Below are positions 1 to 8,053 of a stretch of 64,000 nt of DNA, one piece after another. This DNA comes from Superficieibacter electus. Its GTDB lineage: Bacteria; Pseudomonadota; Gammaproteobacteria; Enterobacterales; Enterobacteriaceae. The stretch spans positions 1-64,000 of the forward strand of contig NZ_PQGD01000026.1 of assembly GCF_002915575.1 (NCBI RefSeq). Direction: 5' to 3'. The first letter of the stretch is position 1; each line of letters begins with the position of its first letter. The notes below the pieces were generated by a model that did no database searches, had not been told where the DNA came from, and saw only the letters and a list, made by a program, of their open reading frames with translations. Position numbers and translations under genes: made by a program.

Positions 1-518
1 CCGGATAGATTCAAGCAAGCCAACTTGTCGTCAAAATCGGTGTTGCAAAAACGGGAGTGACCATAGATTCCGTTTTCTGAGACGACCCCATCTACGTCAG
101 GTTTCCGCTTTGGTTCGCTGGTGGCCGTCTCAGCTTGTTTTAGGGTGGAACGTGGATAGGCCAGGTTATATGCTGCGCCTGTGGTCATTTGCTCGATGAC
201 CGCAGGTGCATAACCTTCTGCTTCCAGCTTACGATATGCAGCCCGGTAGTCTCTTTGGGTTTTCAGCGGGTATATCTTTCCGCCTTTACCATCGAAAGCG
301 ATAAACCAGAAATCGTCCGTGCCAGTTTCCAGATTTCTGCAACGTTTCAGATGCCATCCGCCTTCTCTCGCCCAGATGGTACGGTTATTTCTGGCATTCG
401 TTTTGTCATAACCGTTCTCGTCAAGCCAGCTATCAAAGCTGGTCAGCCCCAGATCCTGAACCTCCAGAGAAGGCACTCGAATGACCTGCAAGGTATGGCG
501 GGGTCTTGGCTCTCTCAT
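1..518 (-). CDS. Hypothetical protein, C-terminus outside window
   Basis: An open frame on the minus strand starts at ATG 518 (residues MREPRPRHTLQVIRVPSLEV) and stays open to the window edge, giving about 172 codons without a stop. I do not recognise the family. The visible part is hydrophilic, with motifs such as NGYDKTNARNNRTIW and DDFWFIAFDGKGGKIYPL, and has no signal peptide or membrane segment. It lies 12 nt downstream of the membrane-anchored protein gene at 531-941 on the same strand, so the two are probably co-transcribed. The codon-by-codon reading is clean, which makes a real gene likely, but no function can be assigned. Confidence 0.6.
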   Translation of the reverse strand, partial: MREPRPRHTLQVIRVPSLEVQDLGLTSFDSWLDENGYDKTNARNNRTIWAREGGWHLKRCRNLETGTDDFWFIAFDGKGGKIYPLKTQRDYRAAYRKLEAEGYAPAVIEQMTTGAAYNLAYPRSTLKQAETATSEPKRKPDVDGVVSENGIYGHSRFCNTDFDDKLACLNLS

Positions 519-530
519 CTTGATCTCTTC

Positions 531-941
531 CTAGCGCTGGTCTGGGAAATACGGATATTGCGGGCCATATTCATAGTCATGCGGGCCTGGCTCAACTTCC
601 CAGAATGGACGGCCGCTAATTGTCTTTGGACCGCGCTCGTTTACGATGTCTTCTACATCCTGAATATTAAATGGCATCGTTGCCAGTAACAGCTGATCTT
701 CGGGTGTCAGCGTCACAGTTGCACCGTCGATACGGCTGTAAAGGTCGGCAAACTGTTTACCTGCACCGTGCAACCGGTGCTCCGCTACACTTCTGATTGC
801 GTGTAAGTCCAGCTCCGCCGCTTCCATGCGATCCACGTATAGTTTCATTTCTTTACGCAAAGCGCTCAGCTCACGGGCTTTAATAAACCCGCAGGCGTAC
901 CCACCCAGGGCGATAACTGCAATGATTGCTAAAATTGCCAT
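531..941 (-). CDS. Small protein with N-terminal membrane anchor
   Basis: The 136-aa product begins with a hydrophobic segment (MAILAIIAVIALGGYACGFI, residues 1-20) that should act as an uncleaved membrane anchor or signal anchor. A charged, probably helical stretch follows (about residues 23-60), and the C-terminal half is rich in Pro, Tyr and Glu. It resembles the general layout of phage Rz-like or small plasmid inner-membrane proteins, but I do not recognise a family. It sits between two unrecognised genes on the same strand with short gaps, so it probably belongs to a small minus-strand operon. Confidence 0.55.
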   Translation of the reverse strand: MAILAIIAVIALGGYACGFIKARELSALRKEMKLYVDRMEAAELDLHAIRSVAEHRLHGAGKQFADLYSRIDGATVTLTPEDQLLLATMPFNIQDVEDIVNERGPKTISGRPFWEVEPGPHDYEYGPQYPYFPDQR

Positions 942-1041
942 TTTTTTCTCTCACGTGATTGCGGCCGTTACTCTAGTCTTAATGTGAAGTCTGGGAATTC
1001 GCTGGATGTTAAGTACGTTTTCATCCCCAGACTGACAGATG

Positions 1042-1248
1042 CTAAGGCGCGATCCCAACACTCCATTTGTAAGTATCAGGCCCATCTTCTCCGCTGGTGG
1101 CATCTGCTACAATCTGTGCATAACGTTCTCCAGCAAGTTCTCTTACCATCTGATCCACGACCCATTGCAGATGATGCATTTCATCGGTTCCGCCGTAACG
1201 ACAAGCCAACTCAATAGCCCGCTCTATTCTTTTTTGTTCTTCAGTCAT
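1042..1248 (-). CDS. Hypothetical small soluble protein
   Basis: A 68-aa hydrophilic protein starting MTEEQKRIERAIELACRYGG. The first 40 residues look alpha-helical and the sequence HHLQWVVDQMVRELAG suggests a small helical domain. There are no cysteines forming a metal site and no membrane segment. The length and style resemble small accessory proteins common on large enterobacterial plasmids and phages. It lies between hipA and the membrane-anchored protein gene, all on the minus strand. Function is unknown. An overlapping plus-strand frame is less protein-like and was discarded. Confidence 0.5.
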   Translation of the reverse strand: MTEEQKRIERAIELACRYGGTDEMHHLQWVVDQMVRELAGERYAQIVADATSGEDGPDTYKWSVGIAP

Positions 1249-1308
1249 ACTGAATCCTCACGCTTACATCAGCTATTCTGAAAACATGCACACTATAAAT
1301 TGCGGCTG

Positions 1309-2634
1309 TCATTTCTCAGCCAGGCGCCTGCATTGCTGCCTCATTCCATCAAAAATACTTTCCGCAAGCTGCTGGGGGAACTGGTCCGGAAGAAGCCCGC
1401 TAACACGTTCAATGACACCCGGGGTTCTGGCGATGATTTCCTCTATCATCGCCTCTGTCTGCTGTTTACTCAGGCCGGTTATCTCACCATGCCTGATCCA
1501 GTGGCGTCGTTGTATTCGATATATCTGGTAATAGTTGCTACTGCCACGTACGGCCATCGCCAGTTTGCACTTCTGCCAGGATATCTGATTGTTCCCATGA
1601 CCGATCACCGGCCATGCCGACAACACATCATAGAGTGGTGTAAGGTGATAACGTCCCTGTGGCCCAATAGAAATACTGAAATTTTTAGCGTGGCCATCTG
1701 TTGCGGCCATCATCCAGAAAACTATCTGCGTCATAAAAAACTGCGCTTTGTCACGCTCAGCACGGTCTGAATTACTCAGAACTTCCATAATTTCCGATAT
1801 ACCTGGCCCGCCGTCCGCCTGATATTTTCGTAATGGCGAAATGCCCAGGGCCTGACACATATCCTCCTGGGGTAAACGAATGATCCATTGTCCGTTTCCT
1901 GACCATTTTCGGTCAAAACGTTCTACCACCAGCGCTTTCTGATCTTCAAAGTGAGCAATCTGCGTTCTTGCCACGGGGAGCCCGTACTGTTCGAGAAGTA
2001 CCGAGCAGAGCCATTCATTTTCAACCGACGAGCGCATGTCGGCTTTCATGTTCCCCACAAGTCCGAGCGGTAGCTTGAATATATGCGTCGTTGGTGTATT
2101 ACCCTCCGGCATACACCACCGATCTTCATGCCACAGTAGGGCTGTTTTCTCCTGAGCACCGGCAATAGATAAACGTAAGTCGTCGTTATCTTCTGGCCTG
2201 CCCGGTAGCAATGTCTCCGTGGTATTACGCAAAGTTGCCGCAATTTCTGATTCAGTAAGCGGGTGATACTTCACGGAATATAAATCTGTGGGTTCATCTC
2301 CGTCATGAAGCAGCTGTATCGCGCCCACGCAGTCTTTTCCCAGCTCCGTCAGAAGATCAAAAGGCTCCAGGCTATCGGCCTTGTAACGCATTGCCAGACG
2401 TCTGCGTATGCCTTCGCTGTCCGGGAGTAAATTATCAAAATAGTCACGTACCACATTTCCACGCCAGACCTGGTTCCCGGGAGTAAAAGGAAGGGACAAT
2501 GACAGCGGCCTTCCCTGTTCGTCTGCACTCCAGTCAGGAAGGTATTGTAAGCTGTCTACCCCTTTACTTTTTTCCCAGTATCCGACTTTGATTCCGTTCA
2601 TCCAGATTGCCAGACGCTGCTGTTTCCGGCTCAT
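1309..2634 (-). CDS. hipA: HipA-type serine/threonine kinase toxin
   Basis: The 441-aa product matches chromosomal HipA (about 440 aa) over its full length. The N-terminal region carries RPLSLSLPF and YFDNLLPDS, the core has RLSIAGAQEKTALL and TPTTHIFKLPLG, and the catalytic part has RLPQEDMCQALG and TDGHAKNFS, with the catalytic Asp in the last motif. HipA kinases phosphorylate cytoplasmic targets such as GltX, which blocks tRNA charging, raises ppGpp and drives persistence. Its antidote gene hipB lies directly upstream with a 4-bp gap, the usual order. All key motifs are intact, so it is probably functional. It should contribute to plasmid maintenance or dormancy under stress. Confidence 0.93.
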   Translation of the reverse strand: MSRKQQRLAIWMNGIKVGYWEKSKGVDSLQYLPDWSADEQGRPLSLSLPFTPGNQVWRGNVVRDYFDNLLPDSEGIRRRLAMRYKADSLEPFDLLTELGKDCVGAIQLLHDGDEPTDLYSVKYHPLTESEIAATLRNTTETLLPGRPEDNDDLRLSIAGAQEKTALLWHEDRWCMPEGNTPTTHIFKLPLGLVGNMKADMRSSVENEWLCSVLLEQYGLPVARTQIAHFEDQKALVVERFDRKWSGNGQWIIRLPQEDMCQALGISPLRKYQADGGPGISEIMEVLSNSDRAERDKAQFFMTQIVFWMMAATDGHAKNFSISIGPQGRYHLTPLYDVLSAWPVIGHGNNQISWQKCKLAMAVRGSSNYYQIYRIQRRHWIRHGEITGLSKQQTEAMIEEIIARTPGVIERVSGLLPDQFPQQLAESIFDGMRQQCRRLAEK

Positions 2635-2638
2635 ATCG

Positions 2639-2935
2639 TTACCATTTCTCCTGTCGTGCAGGTGAGTTTGATTTAAGCATTTCTTCCGTCTGCTTCCCCT
2701 CTGAAGAGGCGGTTGTCGAGGAGAAGCTGATTTTTACGCCCAGGATAGAAAACACCTTGAATAGCCGTTCAATGCTCGCACTGGCAGGGTTGGCTTCCAG
2801 ACGTGAGTATGTCTGTTGAGTGACCCCTAACCTTTCGGACAGGTCTTTTTGCGTCAGGCCATTCGCCTTGCGAAAACCAATGAGCAAGGGACGCAACTGG
2901 TTGAGCGTGTTTAACGGGTAATCATTATTGATCAT
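2639..2935 (-). CDS. hipB: HipB-type antitoxin, Xre-family repressor
   Basis: A 98-aa protein with an HTH_3/Xre domain at about residues 18-72 (FRKANGLTQKDLSERLGVTQ, then QTYSRLEANPASASIERLFK), followed by a tail ending LKSNSPARQEKW. It is slightly longer than E. coli HipB (88 aa). HipB dimers neutralise HipA and repress the operon by binding spaced palindromes. Four such palindromes lie just upstream of the ATG (2962-3060). The gene is first in the operon, with hipA beginning 4 bp after its stop. The start ATG at 2935 fits the domain boundary. Confidence 0.92.
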   Translation of the reverse strand: MINNDYPLNTLNQLRPLLIGFRKANGLTQKDLSERLGVTQQTYSRLEANPASASIERLFKVFSILGVKISFSSTTASSEGKQTEEMLKSNSPARQEKW

Positions 2936-2961
2936 AAGCTGGCCTCAGTAGTTCCTCTGAT

Positions 2962-3060
2962 ACACCTTGTACGCTGTTTTCTAAACATACACCCTAAAAG
3001 CTGTAATATCAAATTAACAGCCTAAAAGCTGTTAAATAGAGAGTACAACCTTTAGGCTGT
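2962..3060. promoter_or_regulatory. Four HipB-type operators in the hipBA promoter
   Basis: Four 16-bp elements start at 2962, 2989, 3017 and 3045, with spacings of 27, 28 and 28 bp. They read ACACCTTGTACGCTGT, ACACCCTAAAAGCTGT, ACAGCCTAAAAGCTGT and ACAACCTTTAGGCTGT, around the palindromic core ACAnCCT...GCTGT. Periodic operators upstream of hipB are known from the E. coli hip locus. The exact sequence here differs, so binding by this HipB is inferred. Confidence 0.8.
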
Positions 3061-3096
3061 TACTAAGTGGCAGCATAAATCTTTATGAGGTTTGAT

Positions 3097-3222
3097 ATGA
3101 GAGAACTATCAATAATAAGCCGTTACGCTCGTACAGCATCCGGTAAGAGAGCTGACAGATCAGGATCATCGGTAAACGAGAAGCGGAGTATCTTATGGCC
3201 CTGTTGTGAGCTGTATAAATAA
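3097..3222 (+). CDS. Possible 41-aa basic peptide divergent from hipB
   Basis: ATG 3097 is preceded by TGAGGTTTGAT, a good ribosome binding site, and opens a 41-codon frame beginning MRELSIISRYARTASGKRAD and ending with TAA 3220-3222. It is basic and Ser-rich with no recognisable domain. It would be read from the divergent side of the hipB operator array. The small size makes coding doubtful, and the support is mainly the ribosome binding site and position. Confidence 0.3.
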   Translation: MRELSIISRYARTASGKRADRSGSSVNEKRSILWPCCELYK

Positions 3223-3232
3223 CTACGAGCTA

Positions 3233-3260
3233 CTCTCTGCCTCGGGGAGGAGGCAGAGAG
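3233..3260 (-). terminator. Strong hairpin downstream of protease/pore operon
   Basis: CTCTCTGCCTC at 3233-3243 pairs perfectly with GAGGCAGAGAG at 3250-3260, a loop of 6 nt. It lies 70 bp beyond the stop of the 462-aa gene. There is no long T-run, so it may stabilise mRNA ends or terminate with help. Confidence 0.5.
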
Positions 3261-3332
3261 AGTATTAAAAGCAAAGGCAGACATTTTTAGCAGCTGGTGG
3301 GCTATGGGGTTCCGGAGGTGCTCCGGTGAATG

Positions 3333-4721
3333 TTACTTGACTGGCAAGTTTCCTGCTATGATGGTCAATGCCTCGATGCTGTCTATATTGTTCTGAAGCC
3401 GTTCCAGTTCTGCCTTTTCAATACCGGCCCAAAGCTTTAAGTGTCGCTGATAAAGGGACCACTTGAGTGAGTGAAAACCATTCCAGGCCAACCCCATCCA
3501 GGAGGCGTAATTCGCATTGAGAATATTGCCGGTGATATACATTTTACCTGCGTTAACAGCACTGGAAGTTCCATAACCCAGGGCAAGCATCATCCGGAAG
3601 CGTGGATTTAGCCGCAACGGCATGGTATCCAGTAAGGTCTCCCCAAAAGCTCCTTTTCCCAGCGATACCTGTTTCGCCACATAGAAAACCCGCATCAAAA
3701 CTTCCATTATGCTCATCGGAATACTTGTCACGATAAACTGACGAAAGTCATACCCGTTGACATACATGTACTCTATTTGTTTGCCGAAGTTAGAACTCCC
3801 CACAGGGATCCCCTCAAGCATACGAAGTAGCCCCATAAAAGGAGCCGGTAACCCCATGCCACGGTTTCCTTTTGCTGAGGGGGCATTAACATCCGATGCC
3901 AGGTGTCCAAACATTCTGGCGATGAGCCTGAAAATATTGGTTTCGTCTGTAACGCCTTTACTGGAAGGATAAACCACGATCTGTCCATTCTGAACCACCG
4001 TACAGGTCCCGTTCAGCATATCCTTTATACCGAAAATAATGCCCAGTACGGGATCGTGTGACAAAGCTCTTAAGCGGTGATTTGTGGGAGACAAAACGCC
4101 ACCGGCCGCACCCACTAAATCGCTGCTGATCGAACTGTCTGGTGCCCCTATAGGGAACAAATCTGAGAGTTTTGTACTCAGGTCCTCCGGCAAAATGGCA
4201 TTGAAGGCTTTCTGCACCTGTTTATTGAAAATACCATCCACTTCTGCCGTAAAGCTCACCGTAGGTTTTGGCGGGGCTCTGACGCAAAGTAAATCCAGCA
4301 TGGATGCTATGAGCCCGCATCCGCAGGCAATAGCATAATCCCAGGCGTCGAGTGCGTAGCGATCATTAAATTCTTTAATATGATTCTGGATCCGGGCATC
4401 TACAACAGCCAAGTCATCCGTGGAGAGTATTGTGGCCAGTCCAATATCACCGCATACACGCTGGTTAGCCTCGCTATATATAGTCTTGAGACCAGTAGAA
4501 TGCATGGCAGTATCTGAAGGGGTCATTTCTCGCAGATGATGTTCTTTAAGCGCCAGATGCTCCGCTTCATCAAGTTCAGTGCCGCTGATTAGCCCGGTCA
4601 ACTGTGCCTTAAGGCTCTCTATATCACTGTTAATTGTCTCGTGAGCGTTCGCGATATCCTGACCACGGAGCTGAATATAACGGATGGCCCTGAACTCATC
4701 ATCATAAGGAGACTGACTCAT
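3333..4721 (-). CDS. Large protein of unknown function in protease/pore operon
   Basis: The 462-aa product is not recognised. The N-terminal 100 residues are polar and helical (MSQSPYDDEFRAIRYIQLRG onward). Several hydrophobic stretches follow: YAIACGCGLIASMLDLLCV (about 130-148), SIPMSIMEVLMRVFYVAK (about 340-357), and a C-terminal region with LALGYGTSSAVNAGKMYI and NYASWMGLAWNGFHSLKW. It begins 4 bp after the stop of the glycine-rich protein gene, with GAGG before its ATG, so translation is coupled. It is the last gene of a trypsin-like protease / glycine-zipper protein / 462-aa operon. I infer it works with the small membrane protein, perhaps as partner or cap. No enzyme motif is seen. Confidence 0.65.
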   Translation of the reverse strand: MSQSPYDDEFRAIRYIQLRGQDIANAHETINSDIESLKAQLTGLISGTELDEAEHLALKEHHLREMTPSDTAMHSTGLKTIYSEANQRVCGDIGLATILSTDDLAVVDARIQNHIKEFNDRYALDAWDYAIACGCGLIASMLDLLCVRAPPKPTVSFTAEVDGIFNKQVQKAFNAILPEDLSTKLSDLFPIGAPDSSISSDLVGAAGGVLSPTNHRLRALSHDPVLGIIFGIKDMLNGTCTVVQNGQIVVYPSSKGVTDETNIFRLIARMFGHLASDVNAPSAKGNRGMGLPAPFMGLLRMLEGIPVGSSNFGKQIEYMYVNGYDFRQFIVTSIPMSIMEVLMRVFYVAKQVSLGKGAFGETLLDTMPLRLNPRFRMMLALGYGTSSAVNAGKMYITGNILNANYASWMGLAWNGFHSLKWSLYQRHLKLWAGIEKAELERLQNNIDSIEALTIIAGNLPVK

Positions 4722-4725
4722 GTGT

Positions 4726-5223
4726 TTACCTCACCGCGACCAGGCTACCTTTTGGAGCTTTCTTAGTAAGCATGTCGATTGTTGCCTTGATGCCAGCAAT
4801 TTCTGCCTTAAAATATTCCGCATTCGACATCAACCTTTCCTGAACTTCGTAGAGCTTTTGGATGGCCTGACTAAGGGCGGCTGTCAGTTTCGCATTTTTT
4901 TTGTGTTTCACTATCGCGTACCCGCCAATCCCTAACACAGCTACAGGTGCGGCCAATACCGCAATGCCTGCAACCATACCGCCACCGACGATAGACCCTG
5001 CTGTAGCGAGCCCGGAGGTTATGCCTGCTGCTGACACTCCCGTTGTACCAAGCGTATAGAGAGCACCGAAGGAAGCCGCTGCGCCTACGCCTGACCCCGC
5101 CAAAGCTGCTGCGCCCTCAGTAATACCCGGGAACTTATTTTCAAGCGCCTGAAGAGCACTTGTAACTTCATCCATTGCCTTCTTGCGAATTTTTTCGAGC
5201 TCTTCAGTTTCGGTAGCGTCCAT
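4726..5223 (-). CDS. Glycine-zipper membrane protein, putative pore former
   Basis: A 165-aa protein if started at ATG 5223, which has GAGG six bases upstream; an in-frame upstream extension to 5295 lacks a ribosome binding site. It has an acidic helical head (DATETEELEKIRKKAMDEV), then a long Gly/Ala-rich hydrophobic core at about residues 35-108, including AALAGSGVGAAASFGALY and GLATAGSIVGGGMVAGIAVL, then a basic helical tail (KHKKNAKL). Such glycine-zipper cores oligomerise in membranes in several toxin and immunity proteins. The gene lies between a trypsin-like protease gene and the 462-aa protein gene. Pore formation and activation by the protease are inference. Confidence 0.65.
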   Translation of the reverse strand: MDATETEELEKIRKKAMDEVTSALQALENKFPGITEGAAALAGSGVGAAASFGALYTLGTTGVSAAGITSGLATAGSIVGGGMVAGIAVLAAPVAVLGIGGYAIVKHKKNAKLTAALSQAIQKLYEVQERLMSNAEYFKAEIAGIKATIDMLTKKAPKGSLVAVR

Positions 5224-5425
5224 TACAGGCCTCGTATTCATAACTTGCTGTGTGATAGGTGAAAAAGAGCACCATAAAAGTGATGAAGAAATCATGACTT
5301 ACTATTGTGGCACTTTCGAGTTCATGTTTGTCAGTTTCAATGCTGTTGCTGTTAGTAAGGGCAGACGCCATATCGGGCAGACCCAAAATAACTATCGTGC
5401 CAGCGTCATTTTGGAACTGACTTTG

Positions 5426-6082
5426 CTAAAAATCAGTAGCGGACTGAACAGACATGTGTGGATTTGAATCTGGGCAGGTTCCAGACATTATTCCAACCAG
5501 ACTTCCAATGACAAAATGCTCGTCATTCTCGGAGACGACATAGGGTCCACCAGAGCAACCATCGGTGTTGAAATGTGCTATTACAAAGCGAGTTGTGAGA
5601 TGTTGGGGAGAATGATTTGAGCAATTTAAAGGCCAAATGCCTGAAACTTCACCAGGGAATGTCGAAATTGTTGTCTCATTCATTGGATATCCGACACCCA
5701 ATGTACCCATGCCAGCTGCGGGAGCCAGGACCTTAAAGTAACTACTTACAGGCTGTTGTATTCCAGCTGGTAATACGATTTCTGCACTGTCAACAAACGG
5801 AATGCCGTCTTTAAAGTCTGCCCTGTCATTAGCCTCATTGAGAATGAAATCGACTAGAACAGGCTCTTCGTTCACCAGTCCTTGATGGTTAAGAAATTTG
5901 ACGTAAAGTTTAAGTGTATTGCTGACGGGATAAATTTTTCCAAGAGCATTGGTAACAACATGGGCTGCGGTGAGAATCTTTTGCTGCTGACCATTATCGA
6001 AACCAAACGCAGTTGCTTCGAGATGGCTACTAAAATGAGGATCATTGCTTACATAGATTTTACAAACGTAGTTTTCAAACAT
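5426..6082 (-). CDS. Trypsin-like serine protease
   Basis: A 218-aa S1-type (chymotrypsin-fold) protease. The catalytic His is H41 in ILTAAHVV, the probable Asp is D98 in PFVDSAEIVL, and the nucleophile is S177 in DGCSGGPYVV. The domain is nearly the whole protein. No signal peptide is visible, since the start MFENYVCKIYVSND leads straight into the first strands, so it should act in the cytoplasm. That is unusual for this fold and typical of proteases embedded in bacterial conflict systems. It is the first gene of the operon with the glycine-rich membrane protein (200 bp downstream) and the 462-aa protein. I infer that it cleaves a partner when triggered. Confidence 0.8.
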   Translation of the reverse strand: MFENYVCKIYVSNDPHFSSHLEATAFGFDNGQQQKILTAAHVVTNALGKIYPVSNTLKLYVKFLNHQGLVNEEPVLVDFILNEANDRADFKDGIPFVDSAEIVLPAGIQQPVSSYFKVLAPAAGMGTLGVGYPMNETTISTFPGEVSGIWPLNCSNHSPQHLTTRFVIAHFNTDGCSGGPYVVSENDEHFVIGSLVGIMSGTCPDSNPHMSVQSATDF

Positions 6083-6417
6083 TATTTCCTCCTTTTGCCG
6101 GTACCTAATCAGTTACACGGCTGCATGTTATAAACAACTAAACTCGCTTCCTGATATTTGAGTTTGTATGTTTTGCCAGGCACCAGCTCACCTCTGAAAC
6201 ACGGTTAGTCTCCTCCATGACATGGTTATGGCGATGGTCAGAAACTGTTATCGACGAAAGGCTGGAATTCCTTTAATGGCATTATCCATTTCAAGTCGTA
6301 TGTCCTGAACGGGAGCGTATATTTTTATGATTCCAGATCTTAACCCTGAAACATTCCCCGTATCAAAACTGACCCGTTACAGATAAGTCACCACCGGTGC
6401 TGTCGATTAATTTAGTG

Positions 6418-6674
6418 AATTGCATGTCCTCATCCCATAAAGGGTAGGGCCTACCCCCGGCATCGAGCAAACCTGACCACCCTGCCCTTATTAAGACCCC
6501 ACATGCGGCAATGGTGCCCTGTCCACGCCGCCCGCGAACTTTGAGGAAATGGGGAGAAAATAAAAAGAAAACAAAAAGTTATCGGCTGAAGTACCGGCGC
6601 AGATCGGGAATCAGGCGAAGCCTGACAGCACGTTAGGGCCTGGCAGGGGGCTTGAGGGATGAGGACATGCAATT
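6418..6674. repeat. 257-bp MITE-like unit with 19-bp perfect inverted ends
   Basis: AATTGCATGTCCTCATCCC at 6418-6436 is repeated exactly inverted at 6656-6674. The interior is GC-rich, contains short palindromes (GGGTAGGGCCTACCC near 6444) and no convincing gene. Both flanks carry GTG (6415-6417 and 6675-6677), a possible 3-bp target duplication. It could instead encode a structured RNA. The rest of the 6083-6740 gap shows nothing else I can support. Confidence 0.5.
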
Positions 6675-6740
6675 GTGATAACCTTCCCGCCACGGGGTCG
6701 GTTAAATTCGTATCCTGCCGGTGCAATTCCAACGGCCGCG

Positions 6741-7133
6741 TTACCAGTTCGCCGGGTAGCATGGCCAGCAAAGCCAGGCATCGAGCACCCGGGTTTCACT
6801 GACGGCCGCTGCATAGACGCCGGTATCCGGGAAGAAATAAACCGGGGTGGCGTTGTTCAGCTGGTCGCCTTCATCGGCCAGAGCGCCGATCACCTCATGA
6901 GGCTTAAGCAGCATATCCGTTAAATATTCATCCGGGTGGATGGCATTCAGCGATATGGCCATCTCCAGAAATTCATCCAGGGTATGGCGGGTACGATACC
7001 CCCGGAAAACCTCGTATGAAGGCGTGACGCATTCACCATCCAGGGAACAGGCATCGTAACCGGCCAGCTGCTCTTCGGTGAGTCCGGAGGCATGCTTTGC
7101 CACAAGATTCGTAAATTGCTCTTTATCGTCCAT
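6741..7133 (-). CDS. Hypothetical soluble plasmid protein
   Basis: The 130-aa product starts at ATG 7133, chosen over the longer frame because AAGGATTGTG precedes it. It begins MDDKEQFTNLVAKHASGLT and is acidic with several Tyr and Cys residues and a Trp/Cys-rich end (LDAWLCWPCYPANW). It looks like the small antirestriction-like or YubP-style accessory proteins common on conjugative plasmids, but no diagnostic motif is present. The gene is single on the minus strand. The 365-bp stretch 7173-7537 upstream of it holds no gene or structure that I can support. Confidence 0.55.
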   Translation of the reverse strand: MDDKEQFTNLVAKHASGLTEEQLAGYDACSLDGECVTPSYEVFRGYRTRHTLDEFLEMAISLNAIHPDEYLTDMLLKPHEVIGALADEGDQLNNATPVYFFPDTGVYAAAVSETRVLDAWLCWPCYPANW

Positions 7134-7537
7134 CACAATCCTTACGCTGTAGGGGCCTGTTTGTGTTATCACTGCTTCCGGTTTTTACTTCGCACAACCC
7201 GGCAGGTATCCGGTCGCCCGGGCGTCCTTTGCGGTCTTGTTCGCCCTTCGCCTGAATTACGTCAAATCCCTTTCACTACCCGGCCGCAGGGTGACACCTC
7301 CCCTTTTCTCCGGAAGCGAAAGAGGAAGAACAGTTTAACAGCCCGGATCCTCAATAATTTTCGCGTAACGGACTAAATAACCGGTTTATGCAGCTTCTGA
7401 TAACCACAGACCGCGATAGAATAAAACGTCTGGTGAGGAACCGGAGTGTTATGTAAGCGGGGGGTTTAACTGGGTATCTGTGTAGTCCTATTTAGCCAGA
7501 TATCCCGAATAAAAACCTCAACGATTAGGTAAACGAA

Positions 7538-7672
7538 ATGGATGGATTCTGGTCGATGTTCTGTTTGTTTGTCGTGGTAGTTTCACTGCATAAAGCCCTT
7601 TCTGTAGCAGCAGCACGAGCAGACGCAGCAAAATTAAATATGCTTCTCAGAATGAGAAAGTTTAAAAAGTAG
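7538..7672 (+). CDS. 44-aa single-pass membrane peptide
   Basis: The frame from ATG 7538 to TAG 7672 encodes a peptide beginning MDGFWSMFCLFVVVVSLHKA: one hydrophobic helix (residues 4-16) and a basic amphipathic tail ending RMRKFKK. AGGT lies 8 nt before the start. It lies 46 bp before the ribosome binding site of a second small membrane peptide, which the 4.1-kb element later split (ORF now at 11829). The two probably formed one transcription unit. Function is unknown; small TM peptides of this sort include type I toxins and regulators of membrane complexes. Confidence 0.45.
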   Translation: MDGFWSMFCLFVVVVSLHKALSVAAARADAAKLNMLLRMRKFKK

Positions 7673-7718
7673 CTTTCAAGACATCTGAGAATTCTTTTAA
7701 ATCCTCAGAGGAAGTTAT

Positions 7719-7855
7719 ATGTTTAGGCTATTTGCAAACTAAGGTTGGAATTCCATCATTCTAGCCTTAGATCTTTGATCAAGTGAAGTTGCTCACTTGG
7801 TTGGATTTTACCGTTTCCTGACGGCTTTTCAGAAGCGAGGGCTGGTTGGAATGCC
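7719..7855. repeat. Left end of the 4.1-kb element with transposase-site-like repeats
   Basis: The target duplication ATGTTT is at 7719-7724. The terminal repeat AGGCTATTTGCAAACTAAGG starts at 7725 and matches the right end at 23 of 25 positions. Two further boxes with the core GGTTGGA follow at about 7789-7805 (TTGCTCACTTGGTTGGA) and 7841-7850. Multiple inward copies of a binding site are typical of Tn7- or Mu-like ends, though these termini are not the usual TG...CA. Confidence 0.7.
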
Positions 7856-8053
7856 TTCCAGCTAGAAGTCTTGCAGATGCTCTCCGGGCATTAACTCATT
7901 GTCGAATCTGCACCAGTATCACTAGGTTGTTGAGCGGGCGATTAGCTTTTTCACTGAGCCGCTGTACACTCGACTGCTTCAAGAAGCACTACTTACCATT
8001 TGCCTGCCGTAAGGTCTGTTCTTAGCTGGATTTTTTTGGGAGGATACGCAGTC

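Noticed and set aside
189-689. Plus-strand frame of 166 codons near the window start
   Set aside because: It lies opposite two cleaner minus-strand frames with plausible starts, and its product has no coherent protein character.
6451-6771. Minus-strand frame of 106 codons across the MITE-like unit
   Set aside because: Pro/Cys/Arg-rich translation of GC-rich DNA, overlaps the 6741-7133 gene and runs through the inverted repeat; not protein-like.
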